Assembly (NCBI RefSeq): GCF_030730865.1
Contig: NZ_JAVALZ010000002.1
Span: 310,001-374,000 of the forward strand
Direction: 5' to 3'
Origin: Uliginosibacterium sp. 31-16
GTDB taxonomy: Bacteria; Pseudomonadota; Gammaproteobacteria; Burkholderiales; Rhodocyclaceae
Length of the DNA: 64,000 nt
Part shown: positions 20,483 through 30,567 of the stretch, piece after piece
Position numbering within the stretch: position 1 is the stretch's first letter
Layout of the letters: the number at the start of each line of letters is the position of its first letter
Position numbers and translations under genes: made by a program
Notes under the pieces: model-generated
The model's database searches: none
Told to the model about the DNA's origin: nothing
The model's input: the letters and a program-made list of their open reading frames with translations, nothing else

Positions 20483-21232
20483 TCAGTCGGCCTCGCCGTT
20501 GAGTTCGTCAGCACGGGCCTGAGCGGCCTCGAAATCCAGCGTGCCTTCGTAGATGGCGCGACCGGTGATGGCGCCCATGATGCCTTCGGACTCAACCGCA
20601 CACAGCGCGTCGATATCCTTCAGATCGGTAATACCGCCACTGGCGATCACCGGAATGCGCAGCGCCTGCGCGAGCCTCACGGTGGCTTCGATGTTCACGC
20701 CGCTGAGCATGCCGTCACGGCCGATATCGGTGTAGATCACCGATTCAACTCCGTAGTCTTCGAACTTCTTGGCCAGATCGACCACATCATGCCCGGTCAG
20801 TTTGGACCAGCCATCCACCGCCACCTTGCCATCCTTGGCATCCAGGCCAACGATGATGTGACCGGGGAAGGCACTGCACGCATCGTGCAGGAAACCCGGA
20901 TTCTTGACCGCGGCAGTGCCGATGATCACATAGCTGATGCCATCGTCCAGATAGCGCTCGATGGTATCCAGATCACGGATGCCGCCGCCCAGTTGAACAG
21001 GAATGTCGTCACCGACTTCCTCGCAGATGGCCTTGATCACCGCTTCGTTCTTCGGTTTGCCCGCAAAGGCGCCGTTCAGGTCAACCAGATGCAGGCGACG
21101 AGCGCCTTTGTCCAGCCAGATCCGGGCCATGGCACGCGGGTCTTCGGAAAACACGGTGGCGCCTTCCATTTCGCCCTGACGCAGGCGAACACAGTGGCCG
21201 TCTTTGAGATCAATCGCAGGAATTAGCAGCAT
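20483..21232 (-). CDS. hisA: ProFAR isomerase
   Basis: A 249-residue TIM barrel that isomerises ProFAR in histidine synthesis. It begins [12 protein letters not shown] with the catalytic Asp, and carries Q-L-G-G-G-I-R-D and the second Asp in Y-T-D-I-G-R-D-G. About 70 bp separate it from hisH. Confidence 0.97.
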   Translation of the reverse strand: MLLIPAIDLKDGHCVRLRQGEMEGATVFSEDPRAMARIWLDKGARRLHLVDLNGAFAGKPKNEAVIKAICEEVGDDIPVQLGGGIRDLDTIERYLDDGISYVIIGTAAVKNPGFLHDACSAFPGHIIVGLDAKDGKVAVDGWSKLTGHDVVDLAKKFEDYGVESVIYTDIGRDGMLSGVNIEATVRLAQALRIPVIASGGITDLKDIDALCAVESEGIMGAITGRAIYEGTLDFEAAQARADELNGEAD

Positions 21233-21303
21233 GATGGATGAGTGCTAGAGGGTCTTGGGGGCGGAGTGGATCGGAAATTCCGAATGACTCGTTGAAATGA
21301 AGC

Positions 21304-21939
21304 TCAGGGTTGCCAGCTCACGAAGTTGGAAAGAAGCTGCAAGCCTGCTGTAGCGCTCTTTTCCGGGTGAAACTGTACTGCAAAGATATTAGCTTGGGCC
21401 ACTGCCGAGGTAAAGCGCAGGCCATAATCGGTCGTTGCCGCCGTCGCAGCGGAATCCGTCGGTTGGCAGTAGTAACTGTGCACGAAGTAGAAACGGGCGC
21501 CAGGTTCGATCCCCTGCCACAGTGGATGTGGCAACACAGGGTTTACTTCGTTCCAGCCCATGTGTGGCACTTTCAGGCGCGCGCCATCCTGCCCGGCCAT
21601 GCCATCCGCAAAGCGCCTGACCTGCCCGGGAATGAATCCCAGCCCGGGCGTATCACCTTCCTCGCTGTGATCGAAGAGCATCTGCATGCCCACACAGATC
21701 CCGAGAAAGGGCTTGCTCTGGGCTGCTGCGAAAACCGCTTCGCGCAAGCCGCGCGAGAGGAATTCGTGCATGCAGTCGTGCATGGCGCCCTGACCCGGCA
21801 CCACCACACGATCCGCAGCCTGGATATCTGCCGCAGAACTGGAGATCAGTACCGAAGCACTGGCGGATGCAACTTTCTCGATGGCCTTGGCAACCGAGCG
21901 CAGATTGCCCATGCCGTAATCGACAACGACGATTTTCAT
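21304..21939 (-). CDS. hisH: imidazole glycerol phosphate synthase, glutaminase subunit
   Basis: A 211-residue class I amidotransferase that supplies ammonia to HisF. The nucleophile is the Cys in G-I-C-V-G-M-Q-M, and the His-Glu pair is in Q-F-H-P-E-K-S. Start and length are typical. Confidence 0.96.
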   Translation of the reverse strand: MKIVVVDYGMGNLRSVAKAIEKVASASASVLISSSAADIQAADRVVVPGQGAMHDCMHEFLSRGLREAVFAAAQSKPFLGICVGMQMLFDHSEEGDTPGLGFIPGQVRRFADGMAGQDGARLKVPHMGWNEVNPVLPHPLWQGIEPGARFYFVHSYYCQPTDSAATAATTDYGLRFTSAVAQANIFAVQFHPEKSATAGLQLLSNFVSWQP

Positions 21940-22000
21940 TTCAGTAGATCAACGTGATTCGTGACAAACGATACGCAAGCAGCGGTCGCTGCCTGCCCGA

Positions 22001-22588
22001 TCAGAGCGAACCCTTGGTCGACGGCATCGCTCCGGCAGCCCGCTCGTCAACTTCAGCAGCGACACGCAGCGCACGCCCAAAAGCCTTGAATACGGTTTCG
22101 CACTGGTGATGCGAATTGATGCCGCGCAGATTGTCGATGTGCAGGGTCGCCAGAGCATGATTGACGAAGCCTTGGAAGAATTCGCGGGTCAGATCCACAT
22201 CGAATTCGCCGATGCGCTCACGCGTGAAGTCCACGTTGAACTCCAGCCCCGGGCGACCCGAAAGGTCGATCACCACACGCGACAACGCCTCATCCAGCGG
22301 CACGTAGCTGTGGCCGTAGCGGCGCAGGCCCTTTTTGTCGCCCACCGCCTTGGCAAACGCCTGGCCGAACGTGATGCCGACATCTTCAACCGTGTGGTGT
22401 GCATCGATGTGGAGATCACCCTTGGCACTGATATCCAGATCAATCAGGCCATGCCGGGCAATCTGCTCCAGCATGTGATCCAGAAAGGGCACGCCCGTAT
22501 CGAGCTTTGAAACACCGGAGCCGTCCAGATTCAGGCGCACGGTGATCTGCGTTTCGAGCGTATTGCGGCTAACTTCGGATTGCCTCAT
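22001..22588 (-). CDS. hisB: imidazoleglycerol-phosphate dehydratase
   Basis: A 195-residue monofunctional HisB (no phosphatase domain). The Mn-binding motif is H-H-T-V-E-D-V, with further conserved F-L-D-H-M-L-E-Q and H-H-Q-C-E-T-V-F-K. It is the first gene of the leftward histidine operon, divergent from hisC across 148 bp that should carry both promoters. Confidence 0.96.
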   Translation of the reverse strand: MRQSEVSRNTLETQITVRLNLDGSGVSKLDTGVPFLDHMLEQIARHGLIDLDISAKGDLHIDAHHTVEDVGITFGQAFAKAVGDKKGLRRYGHSYVPLDEALSRVVIDLSGRPGLEFNVDFTRERIGEFDVDLTREFFQGFVNHALATLHIDNLRGINSHHQCETVFKAFGRALRVAAEVDERAAGAMPSTKGSL

Positions 22589-22736
22589 GGCACAAGCCTA
22601 TGTCGATGAAGGTAAGCCTAGGCGCCAGAGCGCGTCAGCGAGGGCCTATGATAGCATTGGTGCGGCTCTGCACCATGGGCAGCGCCACGAATGCCACGTA
22701 ACAGTCCCTACCTGAAACACTGTTGAAAGTTTCCCG

Positions 22737-23798
22737 ATGAGTGCCTACTGGAGCGATCTCGTTCATCGCCTGACCCCTTATGTGCCGGGCGAGCAGCCCA
22801 AGATGGCCAATCTGGTCAAGCTCAACACCAACGAGAACCCCTACGGACCTTCGCCCAAAGCGCTGGCCGCGATTGCCGCAGAGACCAATGACACGCTGCG
22901 GCTCTACCCGGACCCGAATTCGGACCTGTTCAAACAGGCCGTCGCGCGCTTCTTCAGCGTCACGCCCGCCTCGGTTTTTGTCGGCAACGGCTCGGATGAA
23001 GTGCTGGCCCATGTTTTCCTCGGCCTGCTCAAGCACGACAAGCCCCTGCTCTTCCCCGACATTACCTACAGTTTCTATCCGGTGTATTGCGGGCTCTACG
23101 AAATCGACTACGCCACTGTGCCGCTGGATGCGCAGTTCGGCATCCGTATTGATGACTACCTGGCGCAAGACGCAGGCGCAATCATTCTCGCCAACCCGAA
23201 CGCGCCCACCTCGCGCCTGCTGCCGCTGGCCGATATCGAACGCCTGGCAGCCGGCAAGCCGGATTGCGTGATCGTCATCGACGAAGCCTATATCGACTTC
23301 GGCGGCGAGTCCGCCGTGCCGCTGACGCAGCGCCACCCGAATCTGCTGGTGATCCAGACGCTGTCCAAGAGCCGCTCGCTGGCGGGCCTGCGCGCCGGCT
23401 TTGCGATCGGCCATCCGGCGCTGATCGAGGCGCTGGAGCGCGTCAAGAACAGCTTCAACTCCTATCCGCTGGATCGCATGACGATTGCCGGCGCCGCCGC
23501 TGCGATGGATGACGTAGCCTGGTTCGACGCCACACGCCAGCGCGTGATCGCCAGCCGCGACACACTCACGGCCAGCCTGCAGGCGCTCGGTTTTGAAGTA
23601 TTGCCCTCGGCGGCCAACTTCATCTTCGCGCGCCACCCGGCACGCGACGGTCTGGAGCTGGCACAGGCGCTCCGGGCCCGCGGCATCATCGTCCGCCACT
23701 TCAAGCTGCCGCGCATCGACCAGTTCCTGCGCATCACCATCGGCACGGACGAGCAATGCGCCATCCTCAGCACAACGCTCGCCGAGATTCTCGGATAA
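22737..23798 (+). CDS. hisC: histidinol-phosphate aminotransferase
   Basis: A 353-residue class I/II PLP aminotransferase. The substrate-binding N-terminus has [10 protein letters not shown], the PLP lysine is in [14 protein letters not shown], and I-D-E-A-Y-I-D-F is the expected Asp-Tyr region. It catalyses imidazole acetol phosphate to histidinol phosphate. It lies opposite hisB and is followed by a palindrome. Confidence 0.95.
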   Translation: MSAYWSDLVHRLTPYVPGEQPKMANLVKLNTNENPYGPSPKALAAIAAETNDTLRLYPDPNSDLFKQAVARFFSVTPASVFVGNGSDEVLAHVFLGLLKHDKPLLFPDITYSFYPVYCGLYEIDYATVPLDAQFGIRIDDYLAQDAGAIILANPNAPTSRLLPLADIERLAAGKPDCVIVIDEAYIDFGGESAVPLTQRHPNLLVIQTLSKSRSLAGLRAGFAIGHPALIEALERVKNSFNSYPLDRMTIAGAAAAMDDVAWFDATRQRVIASRDTLTASLQALGFEVLPSAANFIFARHPARDGLELAQALRARGIIVRHFKLPRIDQFLRITIGTDEQCAILSTTLAEILG

Positions 23799-23802
23799 GC
23801 CT

Positions 23803-23838
23803 TTGAAGAGCCGCCTGCAGCCTTGATCTGCAGCACGC
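23803..23838. repeat. REP-like palindrome
   Basis: Partial copy (TTGAAGAGCCGCCTGCAG), 5 nt after the hisC stop; the right arm is degenerate. More degenerate palindromic sequence continues to about 23910. Confidence 0.45.
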
Positions 23839-23919
23839 CAGGCCGCTCAGGCAGGACAGGTGCGGCGGCGCAGGCTCTCTGCCTGTAGAAGTCCGCCGGA
23901 TGCCGCTTTCCAGCCAGTC

Positions 23920-24864
23920 TTATTTTTTGACGGGCTTGCGTACCTTGACTGCGCAGATCCCGGTTTTCGGATCGTAGGGGTTGAACCACAGCTCCTTGCG
24001 TTTGAGCGGCGTCTTCTCGGAGAGGAAGGGATTCTCGATGCGGAAGACCTGGCGCTCGCAGAAGTTGGCACGCTTGATCATCTCTGCGTGGTATTCGCTC
24101 ACCATCTTGCGCAGGGAGCCATCGCGCACCATGGCCTCCATGCCTTCGGTCAGGCGCTTGTGCAGGCGCGGCGCCTTGGGCGACACAAACACATAGCCCG
24201 GCAGGGGGAAGTCGATCACCACGCTGCGCTCGATCACCAGATCCGGATTGGCGCTGGCACGATCATCAAACTCGACGAAGACTTCATTCATGCCGCGCGG
24301 AAAGTAGTCGATACGCCCGGCCATCAGCATTTTCAGCAGCGGCTCGAAGCTCTCGCCCAGCACGACATTGAACTGGTTGAAATCCATCACCCGGCGCGAG
24401 GACCAGCCGGCGCCGAGCCCCACACGCAGGGCTTTCAATTCGTCCAGCGTGCGTACCGCAGCAATTTTTTCCTGCGCATCCCGATGAGTCAGCGCGATGC
24501 GGTAGTTGGACAAGCCCATGTCGAGCGGAATCCAGATCGGCAGCAGCTGCGCTTCCCAGCTCGGCTGGCTGGCCATCACGCTGGTGTTGTACACCTCGCC
24601 ACTGACCAGTTCCAGCAACATGCGTTCCCGCGCCAGAACGGCGGTCACCCACTCGATGCGATACGGCCCGTATTTTTTCACGGTACGGCGCAGCGCCTCT
24701 TCCAGCACCAGATCGGAAAACTCCAGGCGCCGCTCCACGCCGCTTGCCGGACGGGCGCGAACCATCACATCGTCAGCCCGCGCCACGCGCGTACCCAGCA
24801 GCAGACAAGCCAGCCCGAGCAGACCCAGCACCAGCACGGCACCTACCTCACGCCTTGAAACCAT
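23920..24864 (-). CDS. periplasmic solute-binding-like protein
   Basis: A 314-residue protein with a signal peptide (hydrophobic to about residue 22, then R-V-A-R-A-D). The mature part resembles family 3 solute-binding domains, with hinge-like V-R-T-L-D-E-L-K-A-L-R-V-G-L-G-A-G-W and a C-terminal D-G-S-L-R-K-M-V-S-E-Y. No ABC permease or ATPase genes adjoin it, so it may be an orphan receptor. ATG at 24864 has GAGGA upstream; ATG at 24885 is possible. Confidence 0.65.
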   Translation of the reverse strand: MVSRREVGAVLVLGLLGLACLLLGTRVARADDVMVRARPASGVERRLEFSDLVLEEALRRTVKKYGPYRIEWVTAVLARERMLLELVSGEVYNTSVMASQPSWEAQLLPIWIPLDMGLSNYRIALTHRDAQEKIAAVRTLDELKALRVGLGAGWSSRRVMDFNQFNVVLGESFEPLLKMLMAGRIDYFPRGMNEVFVEFDDRASANPDLVIERSVVIDFPLPGYVFVSPKAPRLHKRLTEGMEAMVRDGSLRKMVSEYHAEMIKRANFCERQVFRIENPFLSEKTPLKRKELWFNPYDPKTGICAVKVRKPVKK

Positions 24865-24992
24865 TCCGAGTCCTCGATAGGGCATTTGTTTGATTTTGGT
24901 AAATTTTGCAGATCATGTCAGCCAGCAGTTTGTGAGTTTACTTTGTTTCCCCCCCGAGCCAGCCCGCTTCCTCTGGCAAAATACGCCCCGCA

Positions 24993-26810
<1,818 letters not shown>

Positions 26811-26838
26811 ACTCTCCGCCGGGCAGGCACAACGCCGC

Positions 26839-26868
26839 TTGACCAGATCCATGCCGGCGTCGTAGGCT
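26839..26868 (+). promoter_or_regulatory. candidate retron promoter
   Basis: TTGACC at 26839-26844, an 18-nt spacer and TAGGCT at 26863-26868. The -35 box is a 5/6 match and the -10 box is weak. The predicted start, 7-8 nt downstream, falls at 26875-26876, which is the first base of the a1 repeat. That coincidence is the main support. Confidence 0.45.
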
Positions 26869-26875
26869 CCGCATC

Positions 26876-26890
26876 GACGCGCTTGCCCAA
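26876..26890 (+). repeat. retron a1 arm
   Basis: GACGCGCTTGCCCAA. Its reverse complement matches a2 at 14 of 15 positions. Confidence 0.8.
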
Positions 26891-26896
26891 GCATGC

Positions 26897-26923
26897 GCTG
26901 ATGTTTGCCTGGCTCACATCAGC
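26897..26923 (+). other. msr stem-loop 1
   Basis: GCTGATGT (26897-26904) and ACATCAGC (26916-26923) are perfect complements with an 11-nt loop, 6 nt after the presumed branch G. Confidence 0.75.
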
Positions 26924-26927
26924 CCCT

Positions 26928-26942
26928 CCGGGGTTACCCCGG
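26928..26942 (+). other. msr stem-loop 2
   Basis: CCGGGG (26928-26933) and CCCCGG (26937-26942) form a 6-bp GC stem with a TTA loop. Confidence 0.7.
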
Positions 26943-26967
26943 GGCGCAGCATTTCGGGCACTTCCTC

Positions 26968-27008
26968 GCATGAGCCTTTTTGCGCTTGCAGCGCAAGGCA
27001 GCTCATGC
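26968..27008 (+). other. msd-type hairpin
   Basis: The outer stem GCATGAGC (26968-26975) pairs with GCTCATGC (27001-27008). The inner stem TTGCGCT (26980-26986) pairs with AGCGCAA (26990-26996) around a TGC loop, separated from the outer stem by an asymmetric bulge. This is the part expected to be copied into single-stranded DNA. Confidence 0.7.
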
Positions 27009-27021
27009 CAGACACGACAGG

Positions 27022-27036
27022 TTGGGCAAGCACGTC
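27022..27036 (+). repeat. retron a2 arm
   Basis: TTGGGCAAGCACGTC, the inverted partner of a1. It lies inside the longer open frame that begins at ATG 27005, which argues that translation starts downstream. Confidence 0.8.
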
Positions 27037-27109
27037 ACCCCTCTTTTCTCCCGCAACCACTGTGGACACGTCGGCCTCGGACTCACCGGAACGCTTACCA
27101 AGCCGGCAC

Positions 27110-28468
27110 ATGCGCCACGTCGCACGTGGTCTGGCGCGTGCGCTGCTGAGTGATGAAGCGGGCGGGCTCTCGACGCTGCAGCAAAATGCCGCTGCTGCAT
27201 TGGGCCGCAAATGGCCCTGGCTGGCGCGCCTGATCCGCAAACTCGATGAGCGCTTCGGTTTACCGCTGCGCCCGGATGACTTTGAAAACATCGTCGCTTG
27301 GCTGCTTGCCCAGCCAAGCTTCATTGCCGCGTTTCATGCTGGCAGAGAAAAGCCACGCATCTATCGCTACTTCAGCTTTCAGCCACGGATGGCTGCGGCA
27401 GCTTCAGCCCTGTCGACGCTCGTTCTGCCCGTGCTGCACACCGCTGGAGATCTGGCAGCCTGGCTGGGCTTGAGCATCGACGAGCTGGACTGGCTGGCGG
27501 ACATCGGCGCCTGGCGAGGCAAATCAGAGATCGAACCACGCCGTCATTACCGTTATCACTGGAAGCCCAAAGCCAGCGGGGGCCAACGCCTGATCGAAAG
27601 CCCCAAGCCGCTTCTGCGCAGCGTGCAACGCAAGATCCTGCGAGGGATGCTCGACAAGGTACCGGTTCACGCCGCAGCCCATGGCTGCGTACCGGGCCGA
27701 TCAATCGTGAGCAACGCACACATTCACGCAGGCACGCCACTGGTCCTGAAGCTGGATCTGCGCGATTTCTTCACCTCGATCCCCGCAGCCCGCATTCACG
27801 CCCTGTTCCGCAGCCTGGGCTACCCCCTTGAAGTCGCCCGCTATCTCACCGCGCTGACCACCCACGCAACTGCACCGGCCGCCTTGCGCGCACAGCCACA
27901 GGAATCGCTGTGTTCTTGCGTCGCCAAGCGGGCAACCCGCGCGAGTCAGGAAGCGTGGCGACAACGCCACCTGCCACAAGGCGCCCCCACCTCTGCCGCG
28001 CTGGCCAATCTGTGTGCCTGGCGACTCGATCTGCGTCTGGATGGCGCCGCACGCGAGGCCGGCGCACGCTACACCCGCTACGTAGACGATCTCGTATTCT
28101 CCTGCCCGGCTCACTCGCCGGCACACGCGCGCCGGATTGCGTTGATGGCTGCCAGCATCGCGCTGGAAGAAGGTTTCACTCCCCACCCACACAAGACCCG
28201 CATCGCAACGCAGGCACAGGCCCAGTGGGTGACAGGGGTGCTGGTCAACCAGAAACCCAATGTTGCACGCAAGGACTTCGATCTCCTCAAAGCCATCCTG
28301 AACAATTGCATCCGGCATGGACCGACGGAACAGAATCGCGAGGCCCATCTGGATTTTCGTGCCCATCTGCAAGGACGCGTTGCACATGTCCGACACGTCA
28401 ATCCGGCACGTGGCGCACGTTTGCAAACCCTGTTCGCGAAAATCTGCTGGCCTGACAAATCAGCTTGA
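27110..28468 (+). CDS. retron reverse transcriptase with long N-terminal extension
   Basis: A 452-residue protein counted from ATG 27110. It copies the msd RNA into single-stranded DNA branched from the msr RNA. The first 140-150 residues form a helical extension with no recognised fold. The polymerase follows: K-A-S-G-G-Q-R-L-I-E-S-P-K-P; the retron-specific NAxxH (N-A-H-I-H, 202-206); L-D-L-R-D-F-F-T-S-I with the first catalytic Asp; P-Q-G-A-P-T-S-A-A-L-A-N; the active site Y-V-D-D (324-327); and the retron V-T-G (374-376). Retron enzymes are often about 320 residues, whereas some myxobacterial ones have a similar long N-terminus (from memory). GTG 27062 is an alternative start. The frame opening at 27005 overlaps a2 and is rejected. 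No separate effector gene is adjacent. Confidence 0.88.
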   Translation: MRHVARGLARALLSDEAGGLSTLQQNAAAALGRKWPWLARLIRKLDERFGLPLRPDDFENIVAWLLAQPSFIAAFHAGREKPRIYRYFSFQPRMAAAASALSTLVLPVLHTAGDLAAWLGLSIDELDWLADIGAWRGKSEIEPRRHYRYHWKPKASGGQRLIESPKPLLRSVQRKILRGMLDKVPVHAAAHGCVPGRSIVSNAHIHAGTPLVLKLDLRDFFTSIPAARIHALFRSLGYPLEVARYLTALTTHATAPAALRAQPQESLCSCVAKRATRASQEAWRQRHLPQGAPTSAALANLCAWRLDLRLDGAAREAGARYTRYVDDLVFSCPAHSPAHARRIALMAASIALEEGFTPHPHKTRIATQAQAQWVTGVLVNQKPNVARKDFDLLKAILNNCIRHGPTEQNREAHLDFRAHLQGRVAHVRHVNPARGARLQTLFAKICWPDKSA

Positions 28469-28476
28469 AACCCCAG

Positions 28477-28508
28477 CCTGAAGAGCCGCATGCAGCGGAC
28501 CTCTGCGA
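28477..28508. repeat. REP-like palindrome
   Basis: CCTGAAGAGCCGC-ATGCA-GCGGACCTCTGCG, 9 nt after the retron reverse transcriptase stop. Confidence 0.6.
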
Positions 28509-28556
28509 ACATGTCTCATGAAGGCGCGCGCCGAAAAAGCCTCTGCAACCACACCA

Positions 28557-28588
28557 CCTGAAGAAGCCCGCCCGGTGCGGCTTACAGG
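28557..28588. repeat. REP-like palindrome
   Basis: CCTGAAGAAGCCCGC against GCGGCTTACAGG. It overlaps the last codons of the pseudouridine synthase gene on the other strand. Confidence 0.5.
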
Positions 28589-29502
28589 CCGGCCTCGGCC
28601 AGAGGCATCAGGCTGCGCTGACTCTCGAAGCAGCGCTCCACGCCGCTTACCGGATCGCGAAAGGCGATGCGGCGCGCCAGCAATTGCAGCGGTCGGGCGT
28701 AATCGTCGGTGTTTTCCGGCAGGAGTTCCGGGTAGATGCGGTCATGCAGGATCGGCATGCCGAGTGCGGCGCAGTGCATGCGCAGCTGGTGGCGCCGCCC
28801 GGTGAGCGGGCTGAGCCGGTAACGCGCCAGCGCGCCGGCCTGCTCCAGCAGTTCGATGTGGGTTTCGGCGTTCGGCTCACCGGCTTCCGTGCGCATCTGC
28901 ATGAAGTTGGCTGCATCCACCAGCCGGCTGCGATACGTACACGGCAGGGCCAGATCGACGCGGAACGGTGCCACCGCTTCGTAGCATTTCTCCACCGCCC
29001 GCTCGGCGAACAGCGCGTGATAGCGCCCGCGCGTGGCGGGCTGCACGGCGAAAACCACCAGCCCAGCGGTTTCACGGTCGATGCGGTGGATCGGGCTCAG
29101 CGTGGCGATGCCCAGCTTGCGCTTCAGGCGCACCAGCAAGGTTTCCTGCAGATAGCGTCCGCCCGGCGTAACGGGCAGGAAATGCGGCTTGTCCGCCACC
29201 ACCAGCAACTCGTCCTGAAACAGCACGCGCTCCTCGAATGGAATCGGCGTTTCCGCCGCCAGCGCGCGGTAGTAGAACACCCGCAAACCGGCCTGGAACG
29301 GCCGCGCGGCGCTCACCGTCTGGCCGAACTCATCAACCACATCACCGGCCGCCATCCGCGCCGCCCATTCCTCCGCCGCAATCGCCGGAAAGCGTGCGCA
29401 CAGGAAGGCGGCAATGCTCGGCCAGTCACCGGACGGCAGCACGACGCAGCTCGGGCTGACGCCGTCCCGCATCGGAAGTGGAGAGGAATGGGCTGTGCTC
29501 AT
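28582..29502 (-). CDS. RluA-family pseudouridine synthase
   Basis: A 306-residue RNA pseudouridine synthase. The catalytic Asp is in P-I-H-R-I-D-R-E-T-A-G-L, the RluA-family motif, preceded by K-P-H-F-L-P-V-T-P-G-G. The C-terminal motif T-G-R-R-H-Q-L-R-M-H-C binds RNA in this family. The N-terminus differs from RluA/RluC/RluD and has no clear S4 domain; the target uridine is unknown. Confidence 0.85.
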   Translation of the reverse strand: MSTAHSSPLPMRDGVSPSCVVLPSGDWPSIAAFLCARFPAIAAEEWAARMAAGDVVDEFGQTVSAARPFQAGLRVFYYRALAAETPIPFEERVLFQDELLVVADKPHFLPVTPGGRYLQETLLVRLKRKLGIATLSPIHRIDRETAGLVVFAVQPATRGRYHALFAERAVEKCYEAVAPFRVDLALPCTYRSRLVDAANFMQMRTEAGEPNAETHIELLEQAGALARYRLSPLTGRRHQLRMHCAALGMPILHDRIYPELLPENTDDYARPLQLLARRIAFRDPVSGVERCFESQRSLMPLAEAGL

Positions 29503-29545
29503 GCGCGGCGATGATACCTGTTAGCCAGGACGCCCCGGCCAACAT

Positions 29546-29579
29546 GCCGGAGAGCCGCGTCCGACGGGCGTCTTCAGGC
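29546..29579. repeat. REP-like palindrome
   Basis: GCCGGAGAGCCGCG against CGGGCGTCTTCAGGC, in the gap upstream of the pseudouridine synthase gene. Confidence 0.55.
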
Positions 29580-29635
29580 AACATGCCGCAAGGCCCTCGC
29601 CAGATAATGACGACAGGCCTGACGTGCTGAAGAAC

Positions 29636-29659
29636 GCCGCCACACGCGGCTCTTCAGGC
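29636..29659. repeat. REP-like palindrome
   Basis: CTGAAGAACGCCGC against GCGGCTCTTCAG around a short loop. It lies just downstream of the DUF4253 gene, where it could serve as its terminator. Confidence 0.6.
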
Positions 29660-29669
29660 TTCGATCTGC

Positions 29670-30308
29670 TCAGTCCCACCACAGGTACAGAGTGTTGCCA
29701 CGTGCCATTTCCTCAGCCAGTTTCTCGACCGTATCCGTGCCCTGATCCACCACGTCCGGACAGAATTTGTAGACTTCTCTGGCAAACGGCAGCATCGGGC
29801 TCGGTTTCATCTTGAAGCTGGCCTGCACCCAGTCCATGCCGGCACCGACAATCGTCAGGCCATACTTCTTGTCCCAGCGCTTGAGCTGCTGCAGCACGTG
29901 CTTCGTTTCCAGGTCGTAATTGATGCCATTCGTGCCCATGATCCGCAAGGCATCGAGCTGATCGTCAGAACGGATCACCGCAACCTGGTCCGGCTTGTTG
30001 TTGATGTTGAAGTTCTGCTCCGAGACGAACACCACGTAGCCCTTGCCCAGCGCCGCCCGGATCTTCTCTACCGCCGGAAAAGCATCTTTGGCCGGCACAT
30101 CGATCATCACGCCTTTGGCCGGCGCTTCATCGCCCTTGTCGTTCATGCCGATCAGGCGACGCGGATTCCGGCCGAAGGATGCCGCGGTTTCGATCACCGC
30201 AACGCTCAGACCGGTCTGCCGGGACAAGGCCGGAACGTCCGCAGCAAAAACCGCAGACGTCGACAGAACCAGCAAACCAAGCAGGCCGCGCAGGAGGATT
30301 CGGGTCAT
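29670..30308 (-). CDS. exported DUF4253 protein
   Basis: A 212-residue protein with a signal peptide (about residues 1-22, ending V-F-A-A). The C-terminus ends in N-T-L-Y-L-W-W-D, and the central region has V-F-V-S-E-Q-N-F and Y-D-L-E-T-K-H-V, as in DUF4253 proteins. Function is unknown. It is the last gene of a run behind yedE and yedF, 10 nt after yedF. Confidence 0.7.
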   Translation of the reverse strand: MTRILLRGLLGLLVLSTSAVFAADVPALSRQTGLSVAVIETAASFGRNPRRLIGMNDKGDEAPAKGVMIDVPAKDAFPAVEKIRAALGKGYVVFVSEQNFNINNKPDQVAVIRSDDQLDALRIMGTNGINYDLETKHVLQQLKRWDKKYGLTIVGAGMDWVQASFKMKPSPMLPFAREVYKFCPDVVDQGTDTVEKLAEEMARGNTLYLWWD

Positions 30309-30318
30309 GGCAGAAGCC

Positions 30319-30567
30319 TCAGCGCCGGATCAGGTAACGGATGGTCGGGCCATCCTGCTGGATTTCCAGCACTTCGTAGCCATGGTTCTTCGCATCCAGC
30401 GGGATGTTGTTGATCGACTGCGGGCAGTCGCTCACCACTTCCAGAATCTCGCCAGGCTTCAACTGCGGCATGGCTTCGAGCGTGGCAACGGCGGGATACG
30501 GACAGGGTTCACCGACCATGTCGAGGCGATAATCCGGAACGAAAACGGGGGTAGCAGGCTTGTTCAT
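30319..30567 (-). CDS. yedF: TusA/YedF-family sulfur carrier
   Basis: An 82-residue SirA-fold protein with the active Cys in E-P-C-P-Y-P and the typical L-K-P-G-E-I-L-E-V-V-S-D-C-P. It carries a persulfide or possibly selenium. It overlaps the end of the YedE-like transporter gene by 4 nt, the same pairing as E. coli yedE-yedF. Confidence 0.85.
   Translation of the reverse strand: MNKPATPVFVPDYRLDMVGEPCPYPAVATLEAMPQLKPGEILEVVSDCPQSINNIPLDAKNHGYEVLEIQQDGPTIRYLIRR

Larger units (their letters stand above)
26876..27036 (+). ncRNA. retron msr-msd RNA
   Basis: The ends are inverted repeats: a1 (26876-26890) and a2 (27022-27036) pair over 15 nt with a single C-A mismatch. a1 is followed directly by G26891 within AAGC, the place of the branching guanosine in characterised retrons. 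Next come two msr-type hairpins (26897-26923 and 26928-26942), then an msd-type hairpin (26968-27008). The total is about 161 nt, within the retron range. The reverse transcriptase gene follows on the same strand. The msr/msd boundary and the exact msDNA ends cannot be fixed by eye. Confidence 0.8.

Noticed and set aside
27005-27109. Longer reverse transcriptase beginning at ATG 27005 (487 residues)
   Set aside because: The extra 35 codons overlap the a2 arm and the end of the msd hairpin, are low-complexity Thr/Ser/Pro, and have no ribosome site; the coding start must follow the non-coding RNA.
27110-28468. Group II intron or diversity-generating retroelement
   Set aside because: No intron domain V/VI or maturase/endonuclease region, no template/variable repeat pair and no Avd-like gene; NAxxH, VTG and the a1/a2 leader point to a retron.
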